A stretch of DNA of 36,538 nucleotides from a virus: positions 1 to 36,538 of IMG/VR virus record IMGVR_UViG_3300033155_002361; one strand, written 5' to 3'. Position numbers and translations under genes: made by a program. Within the stretch, counting starts at the first letter, position 1. Each line of letters starts with the position of its first letter. Under the pieces are notes generated by a model that was given only the letters and a program-made list of their open reading frames with translations, was not told where the DNA came from and made no database searches. This document shows positions 7,607 through 16,556 of this stretch, one piece after another.

Positions 7607-9379
7607 CTACATTTGTAACCCAAGGTGAGACTGGCCTGTTGGTTTGGCTTGAGGCCCCAGGTTTGATATATCTTGTTTCGGCTGAAGCCCCTGCGGTCGG
7701 CCACCATCTGCCCAACGTTTCATTTTACCAGGTTCCTCTTTAAGCGCATCGGCTATGGCCGACCCAGCTCTTAGAACCTCTTTGCCAATCGGCTTAAGGA
7801 GATCTGCAAGACTAAACGGTGTCATACGTTCAGCTTCAAGCAACTGTATAATTTCTTGTGCTTTTTCGTCGCCATCCCTTGCCATAGTTTGAAGAATGTT
7901 AAAATAAGCCTTTGTTTCCGATTTGTCTGCTGACGCCCAGGAGTCTTTCGTTCTATTGTATATTCTAAGCTGCTTCATATCCTTGTCTATAGCAAAGCCA
8001 GTTCCGCCTTTTCCGATATCCTTATGGTAGTAAGTGACAACATTTTCTGAACCCTTGCCAAGATCCGGAGTTATCTTTGGGCTTCCGTCGCCATTATATT
8101 CCAACTCTACAGGAGTCAGTTCTGCCTTAAATTCTTTGGCCATATGGTAGGCAAAAGCGGGGCCATATTCCTTTAAACCACTCTGCATTATCATCCGGAG
8201 ATCAGGTTTCTTCCCAGCTTGGTCATTAAACATTTCCCTGACCCTGCCAGCAGCGACCTGGGCTGCCTGTGGAGTTAAGAAGTTTTTACCTGTTAACCCA
8301 TACTGATTTGCAAGTTTTTTCGACCCTCCGACACCACCGACCATTTTTTGTAAAACTCCCATACCCTTAAGAAAATCTCTCTGGTGTTGTTGAGCAGATT
8401 TGGGCTTCGGGTTTATCGAATCATGTTCTTCGCCCTCTGCAAGCTCAACTGGGATCCCTTCGGCATATTTTAGAGCAGCTTCCATGGCTGATTTTCCTGC
8501 TGAAATATTGTTTTTCATAATCACAGACTGATCTTTAGTTGATATCTTTTCTCCGGTCGCAGTTCCGCCAGCGCCACCACCAACAGGCTGCATCATTTTT
8601 TGGTTAACCGACATAAGTATCTGGCGTAATCGAGAAGATCCTACTGGCACCGGCGCACTGTCTCCAAACTGAACAGAAACCACACCACCATCAGTCCGAT
8701 GTTTAGGATAGCCCATCTGTTTGGCCTGTTGCTGTTCTTCGGAGATTGGATTGCCTTCAGCATCATACTGTTGTTTCATTTCTCCCAAGACCGGATTGCC
8801 CTGCTCGTCTAATATAGGATTACCCTGTTCATCTTTCATCGGCTGCTTTTGTCGCGTAACACTCGTCCTGCTGGTTTCACCCATACCTGGATAGATCCCC
8901 TTGAAATGACGATCCGCAGCCGTAGCATCTCCACGGTAAATCGCATCAGAATAAGCCCGATAGTGGCGCATCTGTTCTTGGTATGCTTCCGCATCTTCCG
9001 CAGCCTTGTTGCGGATTCGGCTGGGAACAACATCTTCAGCCGCAGCTTTAGCCCGATCTTCAGCCTTGTAGGCAGCCGTTGTTTCTCTTTCGGATAAAGC
9101 CTGGCCTAAAATATCGGATTCCAACTCGCCGCGCTCCATGTCTCGATTATGAGCCTCCTCCGTCCTTCTCTCTTTGCTGGCCTTTCTGGCTTCCGCTGCC
9201 TGACGGGCCTCTTGGTCTTCAAAACTTTCCATTGCAGAGCCACCACCACCTCCACCCATCCGAATAGCAGGCCCCCTTGTCATCGGTCGCCTGATAAGAG
9301 CGTTTAATAAGCCCAGCTTTTGATTTTGAGCCTGGGTCGCTACTTGCTGACCCCTTAGAAAAGCATCTGATATTCCCAT
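7607..9379 (-). CDS. Presumptive internal virion (ejection) protein, 590 aa
   Basis: This 590-residue protein is rich in Ala, Gln, Glu, Lys and Arg. Residues 55-170 are highly charged and probably coiled coil (runs such as ARQAAEARKASKERR). Residues 185-225 contain short imperfect repeats of the type DEQGNP[IV], a linker-like stretch. The rest (290-590) is helical with Gly and Pro breaks. The N-terminus begins MGISDAFLRGQQ, followed by a GGGGGG linker at about 42-47. It has no transmembrane helix or catalytic motif. A GGGGG ribosome site precedes the ATG. It sits between the 348- and 1444-residue proteins, the position of T7 gp15 in the ejection set. The role is inferred from position, size and composition, not from a sequence match. 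Confidence 0.7.
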   Translation of the reverse strand: MGISDAFLRGQQVATQAQNQKLGLLNALIRRPMTRGPAIRMGGGGGGSAMESFEDQEARQAAEARKASKERRTEEAHNRDMERGELESDILGQALSERETTAAYKAEDRAKAAAEDVVPSRIRNKAAEDAEAYQEQMRHYRAYSDAIYRGDATAADRHFKGIYPGMGETSRTSVTRQKQPMKDEQGNPILDEQGNPVLGEMKQQYDAEGNPISEEQQQAKQMGYPKHRTDGGVVSVQFGDSAPVPVGSSRLRQILMSVNQKMMQPVGGGAGGTATGEKISTKDQSVIMKNNISAGKSAMEAALKYAEGIPVELAEGEEHDSINPKPKSAQQHQRDFLKGMGVLQKMVGGVGGSKKLANQYGLTGKNFLTPQAAQVAAGRVREMFNDQAGKKPDLRMIMQSGLKEYGPAFAYHMAKEFKAELTPVELEYNGDGSPKITPDLGKGSENVVTYYHKDIGKGGTGFAIDKDMKQLRIYNRTKDSWASADKSETKAYFNILQTMARDGDEKAQEIIQLLEAERMTPFSLADLLKPIGKEVLRAGSAIADALKEEPGKMKRWADGGRPQGLQPKQDISNLGPQAKPTGQSHLGLQM

Positions 9380-9392
9380 GATTTACCCCCTA

Positions 9393-9587
9393 TTAATAAA
9401 GCACTGGCCGTCCAATATTTTGTCCACCACCAGGAATTTTCTGGATTAGCCCAGCTTCTGACGCTTGCTGCGGTGGTTTTGCTATAGGCTGTTCAATACT
9501 TTGCATTATTGATGGATCCATATCGTTCACAGCTGTAAGCCCTGACAATTCAGTTTGGGGTTTAGCCTCTTGCGACGGGCCAAACAC
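9393..9587 (-). CDS. Small protein inside the ejection-protein block
   Basis: This 64-residue protein starts at a GTG whose G is the last base of the preceding TAG stop (TAGTG), so translation is probably coupled to the 348-residue protein. The sequence is Pro/Gln/Ile-rich (for example SIMQSIEQPIAKPP) and likely disordered, without a membrane helix. It could be a linker or chaperone for its ejection-protein neighbours, or a C-terminal piece split from the 348-residue protein. Function unknown. Confidence 0.6.
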   Translation of the reverse strand: MFGPSQEAKPQTELSGLTAVNDMDPSIMQSIEQPIAKPPQQASEAGLIQKIPGGGQNIGRPVLY

Positions 9588-10633
9588 TAAACCCCCAGTC
9601 GAAAAGGGGAAGATGCCGGTTGCCCAAGAGAAGATATGTTCCCCAAAACATTTTGAGCATTTTGCTGTGCGCCATACTGTAAGCCCATCTGTAATCCTCC
9701 AATATCACCGTACTGACCAGCGATATTTGTAGCCATGCTGCCAGCAATATCTGCCTGACCACGGGCAATGCCTGCCTGTTGACTGGCAAGGCCGGACAGT
9801 GCCTGGGTTTCCTGACCCCTAAGCTGTGCAGCCATACCCATCATTTGGGAACCAGCCCCACGGATACCCATGGCAGTTTCTGCCATCCTTGTCGGATCCA
9901 GAAGTTGCATGGCCATAGCTGTTACTCCGGTCACACGCTCTTTCTCCCCACGCCTGGCCTGGGTAGCCGCCATTGCTTTTCCGGTAGCTTCCTGTCCGGA
10001 AATCCGCTGCATGGTTGCCCGTCCCTGCGTGGTAGTTGGATCCATACCCAACCTTTGGAGCCGCCTGGCCTCTGATTGCCTGGCAATATTGCCCTGGGCA
10101 CTAACATCTGCCATGGCTCGACCGGAAACGCCTTCATAATCAGCCTGTGTCATATCCATCAGCTGATCTCTGGCCACCCCTCTGGCTGACAATTCTTCCT
10201 GGGCTGCAAGACGGAAGTCCTGTTCTGTGCCAGCAAAATCTTCACGAAAACTTCGGTATTCATCCTCCATTTCTCCCGCCAGACCACCCAAACGATCGGC
10301 GGACTCTTTGGCGTCCGTCATCCACTCATAGGTGCCCTCAAAAGACTGTAGGGCCTTGTTGTAAACACCCTTGGACTCTTGAAGCGTCTGGTTCCACTGT
10401 TCCAACCACTGGTTCATTCCCATGTCGCCACCGCTACCAGTGTTGGCACCTATGCCCAGGGCTTGCTGTGCTGCCAGGTACTGCATTTCACGCATATTGA
10501 TTTCGTGCGCCCTGTCCTGGTTGGCAGCCTTCCCCCTTGCTGCCATATACTGATCCATCGTACTGTACATTCCAGATCCTGGCCTGGTAGTATAGGCACC
10601 TCCAGTCCCGATTGCGTTTGTATAGGCTCCCAT
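9587..10633 (-). CDS. Presumptive internal virion protein, gp14/gp7-like
   Basis: This 348-residue protein is extremely rich in Ala, Gly, Gln and Met and has very little beta propensity. The middle (90-150) is an acidic helix pair. Residues 185-235 carry the ARRLQRLGMDPTTTQGRA type of sequence that I associate with podoviral DNA-ejection proteins (T7 gp14 or P22 gp7 style). The C-terminal 90 residues are Gly/Ala/Gln repeats (such as GLASQQAGIARGQ) typical of membrane-inserting ejection proteins. A GGAGGT site embedded in the last codons of the upstream gene sits immediately before TAA-ATG. As the first gene of the ejection block it fits the smallest-first order. Assignment is by composition and context. 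Confidence 0.75.
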   Translation of the reverse strand: MGAYTNAIGTGGAYTTRPGSGMYSTMDQYMAARGKAANQDRAHEINMREMQYLAAQQALGIGANTGSGGDMGMNQWLEQWNQTLQESKGVYNKALQSFEGTYEWMTDAKESADRLGGLAGEMEDEYRSFREDFAGTEQDFRLAAQEELSARGVARDQLMDMTQADYEGVSGRAMADVSAQGNIARQSEARRLQRLGMDPTTTQGRATMQRISGQEATGKAMAATQARRGEKERVTGVTAMAMQLLDPTRMAETAMGIRGAGSQMMGMAAQLRGQETQALSGLASQQAGIARGQADIAGSMATNIAGQYGDIGGLQMGLQYGAQQNAQNVLGNISSLGQPASSPFRLGV

Positions 10634-11161
10634 TTATCTACCTCCCTGCTGTAATTGCGTAAGCTCCTTTATTGATGGCGCAAACTCTATGCGCTTAACA
10701 TTCTCCACGTTACCCTCCAGCTCAAACTCCCACCTGTTGGATCTAAGCTGTGCATCCAATCTAAAGGGGAATTGATTAAATATTTGCGTAGTTGATATCA
10801 GAGTTTCGTCAACATATATCTTAAGAGACAACACCTTTGCCCCTACATAGGTTGGCAACGCTCCAGAATCTCGGATCACAGACCCAGCCAGTGGCAACCC
10901 GCCTACCGGCCAGCCCTGATGCGGTTCGTTCACATACATTACATATCCACCCGACAAATACCCAAGGTTCTGATTAACCAAAAGATTATAGGCATCCAAA
11001 GCTGCATTGTAGGCATCGAAGTCGCCTTCATCAAAATAGATACGGCCATAACCAAAGCGCATCCGATCGATCATATTATACAACTTCGTTTTCCAGTTGA
11101 AAGTTCCGAAGGGCTGCGTTTCGTCACCCTCCCACTCATATATTTCTGTTATGTAGGCCAT
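10634..11161 (-). CDS. Nozzle-associated tail protein
   Basis: This 175-residue protein starts MAYITEIYEWEGDE and contains FNWKTKLYNM near the N-terminus. Its C-terminal 70 residues (VLSLKIYVDETLI through FPFRLDAQLRSNRWEFELEGNV) match the pattern 'L-Y-x-D-x-x-L-V ... PFRL ... R-S-x-x-W-E-x-E-L-x-G' that I recall from proteins encoded next to podoviral tail nozzle genes, often as a C-terminal domain. It is probably a beta-sandwich component of the tail hub. The ATG overlaps the upstream stop as TAATG. Specific function unproven. Confidence 0.65.
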   Translation of the reverse strand: MAYITEIYEWEGDETQPFGTFNWKTKLYNMIDRMRFGYGRIYFDEGDFDAYNAALDAYNLLVNQNLGYLSGGYVMYVNEPHQGWPVGGLPLAGSVIRDSGALPTYVGAKVLSLKIYVDETLISTTQIFNQFPFRLDAQLRSNRWEFELEGNVENVKRIEFAPSIKELTQLQQGGR

Positions 11162-12075
11162 TAACTAAACTCCAGAGTCACGGTTAATCCATTCGGTGCC
11201 GTACCTGAATGAATACCGCTAATGTTGACATTTATTATATCGCCGGTTTCTACATCATCATTCGAAGTATTAATAACGCCATCTTGTGCATACCACTCGT
11301 CACCAATAGTAACTTCCGTGGACAACATAGCGACCTCTGAGCCATCACGGCTTCGGTAAACACCCACATCCGTAGAAAGAGTTATCCCTTTATCCCAAAC
11401 ACCGCAAACCACATTGGTCAATTCCAACCCATTCAGGTGTGGCGGAATGACAATAATACCCTTTTCCCCAGTGGTAACGGGTACCGCTGCATCAAAAACA
11501 GGAATCGTTACCGACAGAGTAAGCGTCCCGCCACCAGCTGCGTTGGAATGGTCGTGACCGGCGCTGGTGAAATCACCAATCGTGGGTGTTGTCAGCGTTT
11601 TATTGGTCAGTGTCTGGCTATCATCCGTAGTTAAAATGTCTCCGGAAGTGTTGCCACCAACAGACACATCGTCCAGCTGATTAAGCTCAGTCGCCGTAGC
11701 CACCAAAGCCACAGCCTCGTTAAGCAATGGGCTTGTTAGTTGTCCACCATTAGCAGCATCAGCGTGGGTATGTCCAAAATTGGTAAAATCACCACCGGAA
11801 AGGGCAGCAATCGCATTGAGCTGAGTAGCCGTTGCTGTCAGGTCAACAGCTTCATTAAGATGAACGGTACCCACAGAAAGATCAAGTGTGGCAGCAGTAT
11901 TTAGAACGATGTCGCCCTGATAGCCACTATCAAGGTATTGAAACAGGTTCTCTACCTCGATATGTTTATTCTGGTCCTCAAGCACTACCTCAGAAACATC
12001 TCCAAGGTAAAGAACATCGTCTGCCGCTGGAGCTACCAGCAGCTGGGTCATTTGGGTAATATCTAAGTCAGCCAT
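11161..12075 (-). CDS. Tail fibre-like protein with short repeats
   Basis: This 304-residue protein has fibre-type repeats: LNEAVDLTATATQLN and LNEAVALVATATELNQ; FTNFGHTHADAANGG and FTSAGHDHSNAAGGG; and SQTLTNKTLTTPTIG. Thr, Ala, Asn, Asp and Gly dominate, and HxH triplets may bind metal ions at a trimer axis, as in several phage fibres. The C-terminal 110 residues form a separate beta-rich domain. N-terminal residues 1-50 (MADLDITQMTQLL) probably attach it to the tail. It lies between the nozzle and the nozzle-associated protein, suggesting a second, shorter fibre besides the 1966-residue one. Confidence 0.75.
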   Translation of the reverse strand: MADLDITQMTQLLVAPAADDVLYLGDVSEVVLEDQNKHIEVENLFQYLDSGYQGDIVLNTAATLDLSVGTVHLNEAVDLTATATQLNAIAALSGGDFTNFGHTHADAANGGQLTSPLLNEAVALVATATELNQLDDVSVGGNTSGDILTTDDSQTLTNKTLTTPTIGDFTSAGHDHSNAAGGGTLTLSVTIPVFDAAVPVTTGEKGIIVIPPHLNGLELTNVVCGVWDKGITLSTDVGVYRSRDGSEVAMLSTEVTIGDEWYAQDGVINTSNDDVETGDIINVNISGIHSGTAPNGLTVTLEFS

Positions 12076-12084
12076 GTCAATCTC

Positions 12085-13683
12085 CTATAAGTCTGCGATT
12101 AAAAATATATTGTCTCCGGATCCGATCTGCACAATCTGGTCGGCCCGATTGGGATAACTGGCCCCATCGATCTGTAATAGAACTTCGGCAGTCTGCTTCA
12201 CATAGTAAAGCGTATCGGTGCGCGGATCTACATACACAGCCGGTGCATAATTTGTGTTTAGCGCACTCCCCAGAAGCAGCGTGGTGATTTTCTTCTGGTC
12301 AAAATCAATAACCAGAACGTTGCCTTCAAAATCTCCCTGATCGTAAAAACCATAATAACGACCATCCTGATAGGCCCCTTCAAAAGTGTCCGGCTCGTAA
12401 CCTTCCCACTCCTTTTTGGTAAAAAATCCTGCGGTAGCATTAATAGATCGGCCCTCTGAAACCAAAACAAGGCCATCGCTGGTAGCGTAAAGGACGCCAA
12501 GCTCATATTCAGCAAGAGACCTTTTGGATATGCACGGCTGAGATTCAGGCATCTTGTTAGGTGTCATTGATGACGGGTGAGTACCAGTAATAATATATGG
12601 GTTTTGATCTGTGGCAACCACCAGGTTGTTTTCCATCACGCCCAGAGCCACAATCGAAAATTCCAGAGTAAGTATATATTCCTCCGGATAAGCGTGTGGC
12701 TGATATGGTTCAGAAAAATAAAGATCCTTCCCCCTGAACCCAACCATTATCCCATTGGGCATAGCAACAAGGCCAAGAAGATCATCCGGTGGCGGTACCC
12801 ATCGCGGGGCTGTCAGGCCGGTCTGCAAAACTTCACCCAGTTCGGTATCCAGTTTAGAATCAGAATAGATCGTTGTTACAGCTGCAACTTGATCTACATA
12901 TTGATACTGGGCTACCGTATCGCCCTGGTTAAGCCGGTAGATGAACTTGGAAACCATTGTGTCTTCATAGGCTCTCCAGATCACCGTATTGTCGGTCGTA
13001 TCTCCATCTACGACAGTTCCCCAAGTAGGCTCTGGGCCACCTGTAGTGCCAGCCTGGACGCACTTGTAAACATATCCATTAGGAGTGCTGGGTATTACAA
13101 ACTCAGTCGTCTCATAGCCCTGTCCGCTGAGCCAGGTCATGTCCATATTGGTAATATCGATCTGATCTCCAGGCAAAGCGCCCACTTCAACATCCGATAC
13201 AGGTGCAGGAGCCGATTCTTCACCCCAGGATGTAATTACGGTCCATGTATAAACCAGGTCTCTGGCATCTCCACTACCCCCACCCGCATTGTTGAGTGAC
13301 GGTTGCCTCCATGGTTGCGGACTGGCCATAGAATAAAAGTTGATCGGCAGAGCACCGGAACCAGTTGTGGCTTCAGTTTCATTCGATTTTTTAGGAATCC
13401 CGTCGCCGGTATAATAAAACTTAAAATCGGTATCTCCGGACACTGGACCCAACGCTACATCCACATCAGCCGACCATTCCAGCCAAAATTGAGATCGATA
13501 CAGATAAATCGTTCTGACCAAAACACCCAGCTCGGCATCAGCATTTTTAAACTCGTTATCCCATGGACGTATCTCTCCCGAAACCAGTTTGACATTGCTG
13601 GCTACCTGGGCTTCATTAGCTTCAAGTAGCTGCCTGGCCCTGACCGGTCTGATACCGCTGAATAAAGGGATGTCTATTTTCAT
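12085..13683 (-). CDS. Tail nozzle / tail tubular protein B-like
   Basis: This 532-residue protein has the hallmarks of podoviral nozzle proteins. It starts MKIDIPLFSGIRPVRARQLL, with VKLVSGEIRPW near residue 31. An FN3-like stretch (VYTWTVITSWGEES) follows at 144-157, and a propeller-like half contains AMPNGIMVGFRGKDLYFSEP (about 330-350) and later YATSDGLVLVS. An extra module at about 185-240 interrupts the FN3-like part (YKCVQAGTTGGPEPTWGTVV), resembling small sugar-binding inserts in phage tail proteins. An AAAGGAT site precedes the ATG. The expected role is to form the distal tail tube that opens during DNA delivery. Confidence 0.75.
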   Translation of the reverse strand: MKIDIPLFSGIRPVRARQLLEANEAQVASNVKLVSGEIRPWDNEFKNADAELGVLVRTIYLYRSQFWLEWSADVDVALGPVSGDTDFKFYYTGDGIPKKSNETEATTGSGALPINFYSMASPQPWRQPSLNNAGGGSGDARDLVYTWTVITSWGEESAPAPVSDVEVGALPGDQIDITNMDMTWLSGQGYETTEFVIPSTPNGYVYKCVQAGTTGGPEPTWGTVVDGDTTDNTVIWRAYEDTMVSKFIYRLNQGDTVAQYQYVDQVAAVTTIYSDSKLDTELGEVLQTGLTAPRWVPPPDDLLGLVAMPNGIMVGFRGKDLYFSEPYQPHAYPEEYILTLEFSIVALGVMENNLVVATDQNPYIITGTHPSSMTPNKMPESQPCISKRSLAEYELGVLYATSDGLVLVSEGRSINATAGFFTKKEWEGYEPDTFEGAYQDGRYYGFYDQGDFEGNVLVIDFDQKKITTLLLGSALNTNYAPAVYVDPRTDTLYYVKQTAEVLLQIDGASYPNRADQIVQIGSGDNIFLIADL

Positions 13684-13686
13684 GGT

Positions 13687-13815
13687 CTATCCTTTGTTGG
13701 AGATACGCCCAATCGCAGGCATTGCAAAGACCCCCTCCCGAACCGTCTCCACAGTTGTTATAAAAGTCTTTTGTCGCCTTACGATTGAGCGCATCATAAT
13801 AATTCCCACAAACAT
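13687..13815 (-). CDS. Putative 42-residue protein filling an intergenic gap
   Basis: This short frame (MFVGIIMMRSIVRR to GRISNKG) occupies the 139-base space between the propeller-containing protein and the nozzle gene almost exactly: it starts eight bases after one stop and ends three bases before the next start. The start codon has no clear ribosome site; an in-frame ATG at 13797 or 13794 has a weak GTGGGA upstream. The N-terminus is hydrophobic then basic. It could be a real small late protein or chance. Confidence 0.4.
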   Translation of the reverse strand: MFVGIIMMRSIVRRQKTFITTVETVREGVFAMPAIGRISNKG

Positions 13816-13822
13816 AATATAT

Positions 13823-15418
13823 TTATACCAGAGGCCAATAATAAGTTCCTGCATTATTCACAGTAGAGATTATATAGCCATCAAATTCTTCAAAATTTAA
13901 ATGATACCGAAAATTACCAGAAATATCATCAGATGCCGCTATCCACTGATTGCCAGAACCAGGCCATCGATACATGGTTAAGTCCGCAGAGTCATTAGAC
14001 GCATAGAATAGATGGCCGCTACGTTCGACTAAATCAGCCGCATCAACCGCCCCCAATGGTTGGTTTGTAGTAACCTGGGAATAATCCGAACCATCGTGCT
14101 TGTAAAGGTAGCCGTTGTTTTGGACCATATAGTATACATCACCATCAATAGAAAACGCTTCCACCGCCCGATAATTTCCACTGGCTGGTATCGGAGTGCC
14201 TGGAGCTACCGCCCAGTCCCCAGAAACTTGCCATCGATAAAATCCGCCAGGTCCGTTAAATCCAGCCAAAATATAAGTGCCATCTGAAACCAAAATTTGA
14301 GTGGTGAACCCCAGCGGTGTAGTTGTCATTTGCGACCATGTAGTCCCGGAATCCCATCGCCACAGATGACCAGTGCTTACAACTGCGTATAAGTTACCAC
14401 CGTGAGTAATAATTTGGGGACCTACACCACCTGGCGCACCAGCTGAAACCCATGTAGGCGTTATGGTGTCGTAATAATAGACTATTGAAATACCGCCAAA
14501 CGACGAAAACAAATTGCTGCCATGAGACACCATGTTTACGATATTCGCACCTAAACCATTCATGCCGACATCCGACCAAGAACCTGTCGGATCAGCCCTG
14601 CCATACAAATAGCTATTACCGTTACTTCCGTAAAGTATACCGGAGTGCTCTGTCATATCATAATAGAAACCGCCATCGCTAAACGTCCAAAGAGAAATTT
14701 CTGTAAGCGTATATTCCCCAGAAGCAACATTTACGCTTGGCTGCTCCCAGCGATTCCCACCAAAAGCACGGGCTTTATAAGTTGTGACAGCACTATTAAT
14801 CATTTCGAACGGACCACTATAGAGCGTATCGGTCTCGTCCGGAGTGCTCCCGTCATCGGTATAATAAATGCTAACACCCGCAGTAACGCAAGACATGGTT
14901 AAATCTGCCCCGTTGGTATAAGCACCGGGGGGCGGAGAAAAAGTTACATCCGCCACAAAAACTTCACCGGCAATCAACCTCCACGCTGTTGAAGCGGCAG
15001 CAACCGCTTTCCACCACAAATGCAAATCTGTTTGGTAGACTTTCTCGCCAATATAATCAGAAACCAGCACACCGTCTGGAATAAAAGCCACTGTCCTCGG
15101 CAACGCTTTCTGAACAATCAACTCCACAGATGCCTCTGATAAAACCTGCCAGATTATTGTGCCTCCACCCCAGTTTTGGGCAGCGGTCGACTCTAATCCA
15201 CGGGTGACAGACAGGCCCTGGGCTGCATTGGAGTTTCCAACATCCACCAACACAATTTCTTTATCACCAGCAGCATTGATCATCTGGGCATAGAAACTGT
15301 CACCACTCCCACCCTTGCTCAGCATGGTGTCATAGCTGGTCAGTGGTATCCTGGTGTCGGAATCGCTAATGCTTTCAGCCAGTCTTGCCTGGGATCCCAT
15401 ATTAAAAACCAGTGCCAT
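13823..15418 (-). CDS. Multidomain sugar-binding tail protein (chitobiase-C-like plus propeller-like)
   Basis: This protein has 531 residues from the ATG at 15418 (MALVFNMGSQ), chosen because it overlaps the upstream TGA as TGATG and has AAGGAG 11 bases upstream; a frame extending to 15466 is possible but would overlap more. Residues 1-150 are a paralogue of the adjacent 145-residue protein. Residues 158-238 match the chitobiase/beta-hexosaminidase C-terminal domain pattern (FSPPPGAYTNG, SIYYTDDGSTP, YKARAFG). Residues 241-531 are about six repeats with WxWxSG- or YRW-type strands, probably a beta-propeller. The composition is that of a secreted or virion-surface adhesin. It likely binds host glycans or envelope polysaccharide; no catalytic residues are evident. 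Confidence 0.75.
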   Translation of the reverse strand: MALVFNMGSQARLAESISDSDTRIPLTSYDTMLSKGGSGDSFYAQMINAAGDKEIVLVDVGNSNAAQGLSVTRGLESTAAQNWGGGTIIWQVLSEASVELIVQKALPRTVAFIPDGVLVSDYIGEKVYQTDLHLWWKAVAAASTAWRLIAGEVFVADVTFSPPPGAYTNGADLTMSCVTAGVSIYYTDDGSTPDETDTLYSGPFEMINSAVTTYKARAFGGNRWEQPSVNVASGEYTLTEISLWTFSDGGFYYDMTEHSGILYGSNGNSYLYGRADPTGSWSDVGMNGLGANIVNMVSHGSNLFSSFGGISIVYYYDTITPTWVSAGAPGGVGPQIITHGGNLYAVVSTGHLWRWDSGTTWSQMTTTPLGFTTQILVSDGTYILAGFNGPGGFYRWQVSGDWAVAPGTPIPASGNYRAVEAFSIDGDVYYMVQNNGYLYKHDGSDYSQVTTNQPLGAVDAADLVERSGHLFYASNDSADLTMYRWPGSGNQWIAASDDISGNFRYHLNFEEFDGYIISTVNNAGTYYWPLV

Positions 15419-15855
15419 CAGATATTCATCTCCTTCCATTCGGTGCTGGTAGTGTGTTTCCACCATACACCGGTAACGCTCTGGTAGACTTCTTCTCCAG
15501 CATAAAGTGCTGCCAGAGATCCATCCGGATCAGTTACCACTGTGCGCTCCACCCCTTTCTGCAAAAAATTTTCAAGGGCTATGTCGTCCATTCGATGTTC
15601 AACGGACGCACCAATATTAAAAGATAGTGGCGATGGGCTGCGTGTGACCGTAAGTGAATCACCAGACACACCGGTACAGGTCATCCATTCGAAAACAGCA
15701 GCACCCTCATAGACAATAATCCTGAAGGCTTCACCGGCCCCGGGAGACGGGAATAAAGCTCCCTGTCCAGACTCAAGTACCAGCAAGGTGTCACCAGTAC
15801 CAATAGCTGTGTTTAGTGCGCCAATGGCGTTATTGGCAAATAGGTATTCTGTCAT
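15418..15855 (-). CDS. Tail-associated protein, paralogue of next gene's N-terminus
   Basis: This 145-residue protein (start MTEYLFANNAIGALN) overlaps the upstream DUF6682-like gene as ATGA. It shares a scaffold with the first 150 residues of the downstream 531-residue protein: a start with LFANNAIG versus LVFNMGSQA, a TRxPLT/TLLVLES strand, SLTVTR versus GLSVTRG, FLQKGVERTV versus IVQKALPRTV, and GEEVYQSVTGVWWK versus GEKVYQTDLHLWWK. It ends soon after the WWK motif, so it represents the attachment module without a binding domain. It is probably a tail-attachment subunit on which the longer protein was built by duplication. Function inferred from this relationship only. Confidence 0.65.
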   Translation of the reverse strand: MTEYLFANNAIGALNTAIGTGDTLLVLESGQGALFPSPGAGEAFRIIVYEGAAVFEWMTCTGVSGDSLTVTRSPSPLSFNIGASVEHRMDDIALENFLQKGVERTVVTDPDGSLAALYAGEEVYQSVTGVWWKHTTSTEWKEMNI

Positions 15856-16520
15856 TGTGGCTGACCTCCTGATTGCTGCTGTAAGCCCAGAGACATCAGA
15901 AATCGCTGGTAATAAAGCTGTGACCTGGGAGTGTTGCCTGGGATATCAGTATCATCATCATACGCCTGAAACAAGATCCCATTGATATATCCATCCAAAT
16001 AATAATCACTGGTAGGAATTGACAGAGATCTCCAGGCTCCTGGCGCGTCATAGACAATATCCGGTGGAGCCTCGGCTTGTTCAATTTCTACATAACCGGT
16101 ACCATCAGATTTAGGATGAACATAAAATTGCTCAGGATACTCCGGAAGCGGCCACCAGTCCCAGATGCTGGCATCGGAATTAACCGGATCTGTAGAAAAT
16201 GCAGGCACATAACGTGTGACATAGCTCCTGTCGGTCTGACGAACAGCACGGCCTGGGGTCAATCCATCCGTACCCATATTGCGGATCACGTCAACAATCT
16301 CTAACCCAACAGGCGGTGTGGCCGACAAGACCTGTTTGTTTCCGGCTTGCAGTTTCAGGTTTCGCACCCTGGTATAAACCCGTGGCTGCAATGTTACCAT
16401 CCTGCGGCTGGTCAAATTAAAAAGATTCAACATCTCTGGATCATCAAAATCGATACTGGCTTCATCCAGTATTCGTTTTCTGCAGGTATCGATTACCGAT
16501 CCGACTGTGTAGGTAGACAT
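15852..16520 (-). CDS. DUF6682-type head-tail adaptor protein
   Basis: This 222-residue protein matches the pattern I recall for DUF6682 phage proteins: a helical N-terminus (STYTVGSVIDTCRKRIL), NLTSRRMVTLQPR, the conserved LEIVDVIRNMGTDGLTPG, then RQTDRSYVTRYVP and FYVHPKSDGTGYVEI, ending in a helical YLDGYINGILFQAY segment. Proteins of this kind sit near nozzle genes in short-tailed phages and are likely equivalents of T7 gp11 or P22 gp4 adaptors joining the portal to the nozzle. The gene overlaps the next by four bases. A weak AGGAGC-type site precedes the ATG. Confidence 0.75.
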   Translation of the reverse strand: MSTYTVGSVIDTCRKRILDEASIDFDDPEMLNLFNLTSRRMVTLQPRVYTRVRNLKLQAGNKQVLSATPPVGLEIVDVIRNMGTDGLTPGRAVRQTDRSYVTRYVPAFSTDPVNSDASIWDWWPLPEYPEQFYVHPKSDGTGYVEIEQAEAPPDIVYDAPGAWRSLSIPTSDYYLDGYINGILFQAYDDDTDIPGNTPRSQLYYQRFLMSLGLQQQSGGQPQ

Positions 16521-16556
16521 TTCTTCAGCTCCTCAATTTGTGATTTAACTTTATAT

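Noticed and set aside
13823-15466. Longer start of the 531-residue protein at 15466
   Set aside because: The extra 16 residues overlap the upstream gene by about 49 bases with no ribosome site, whereas the ATG at 15418 has AAGGAG and a TGATG junction.
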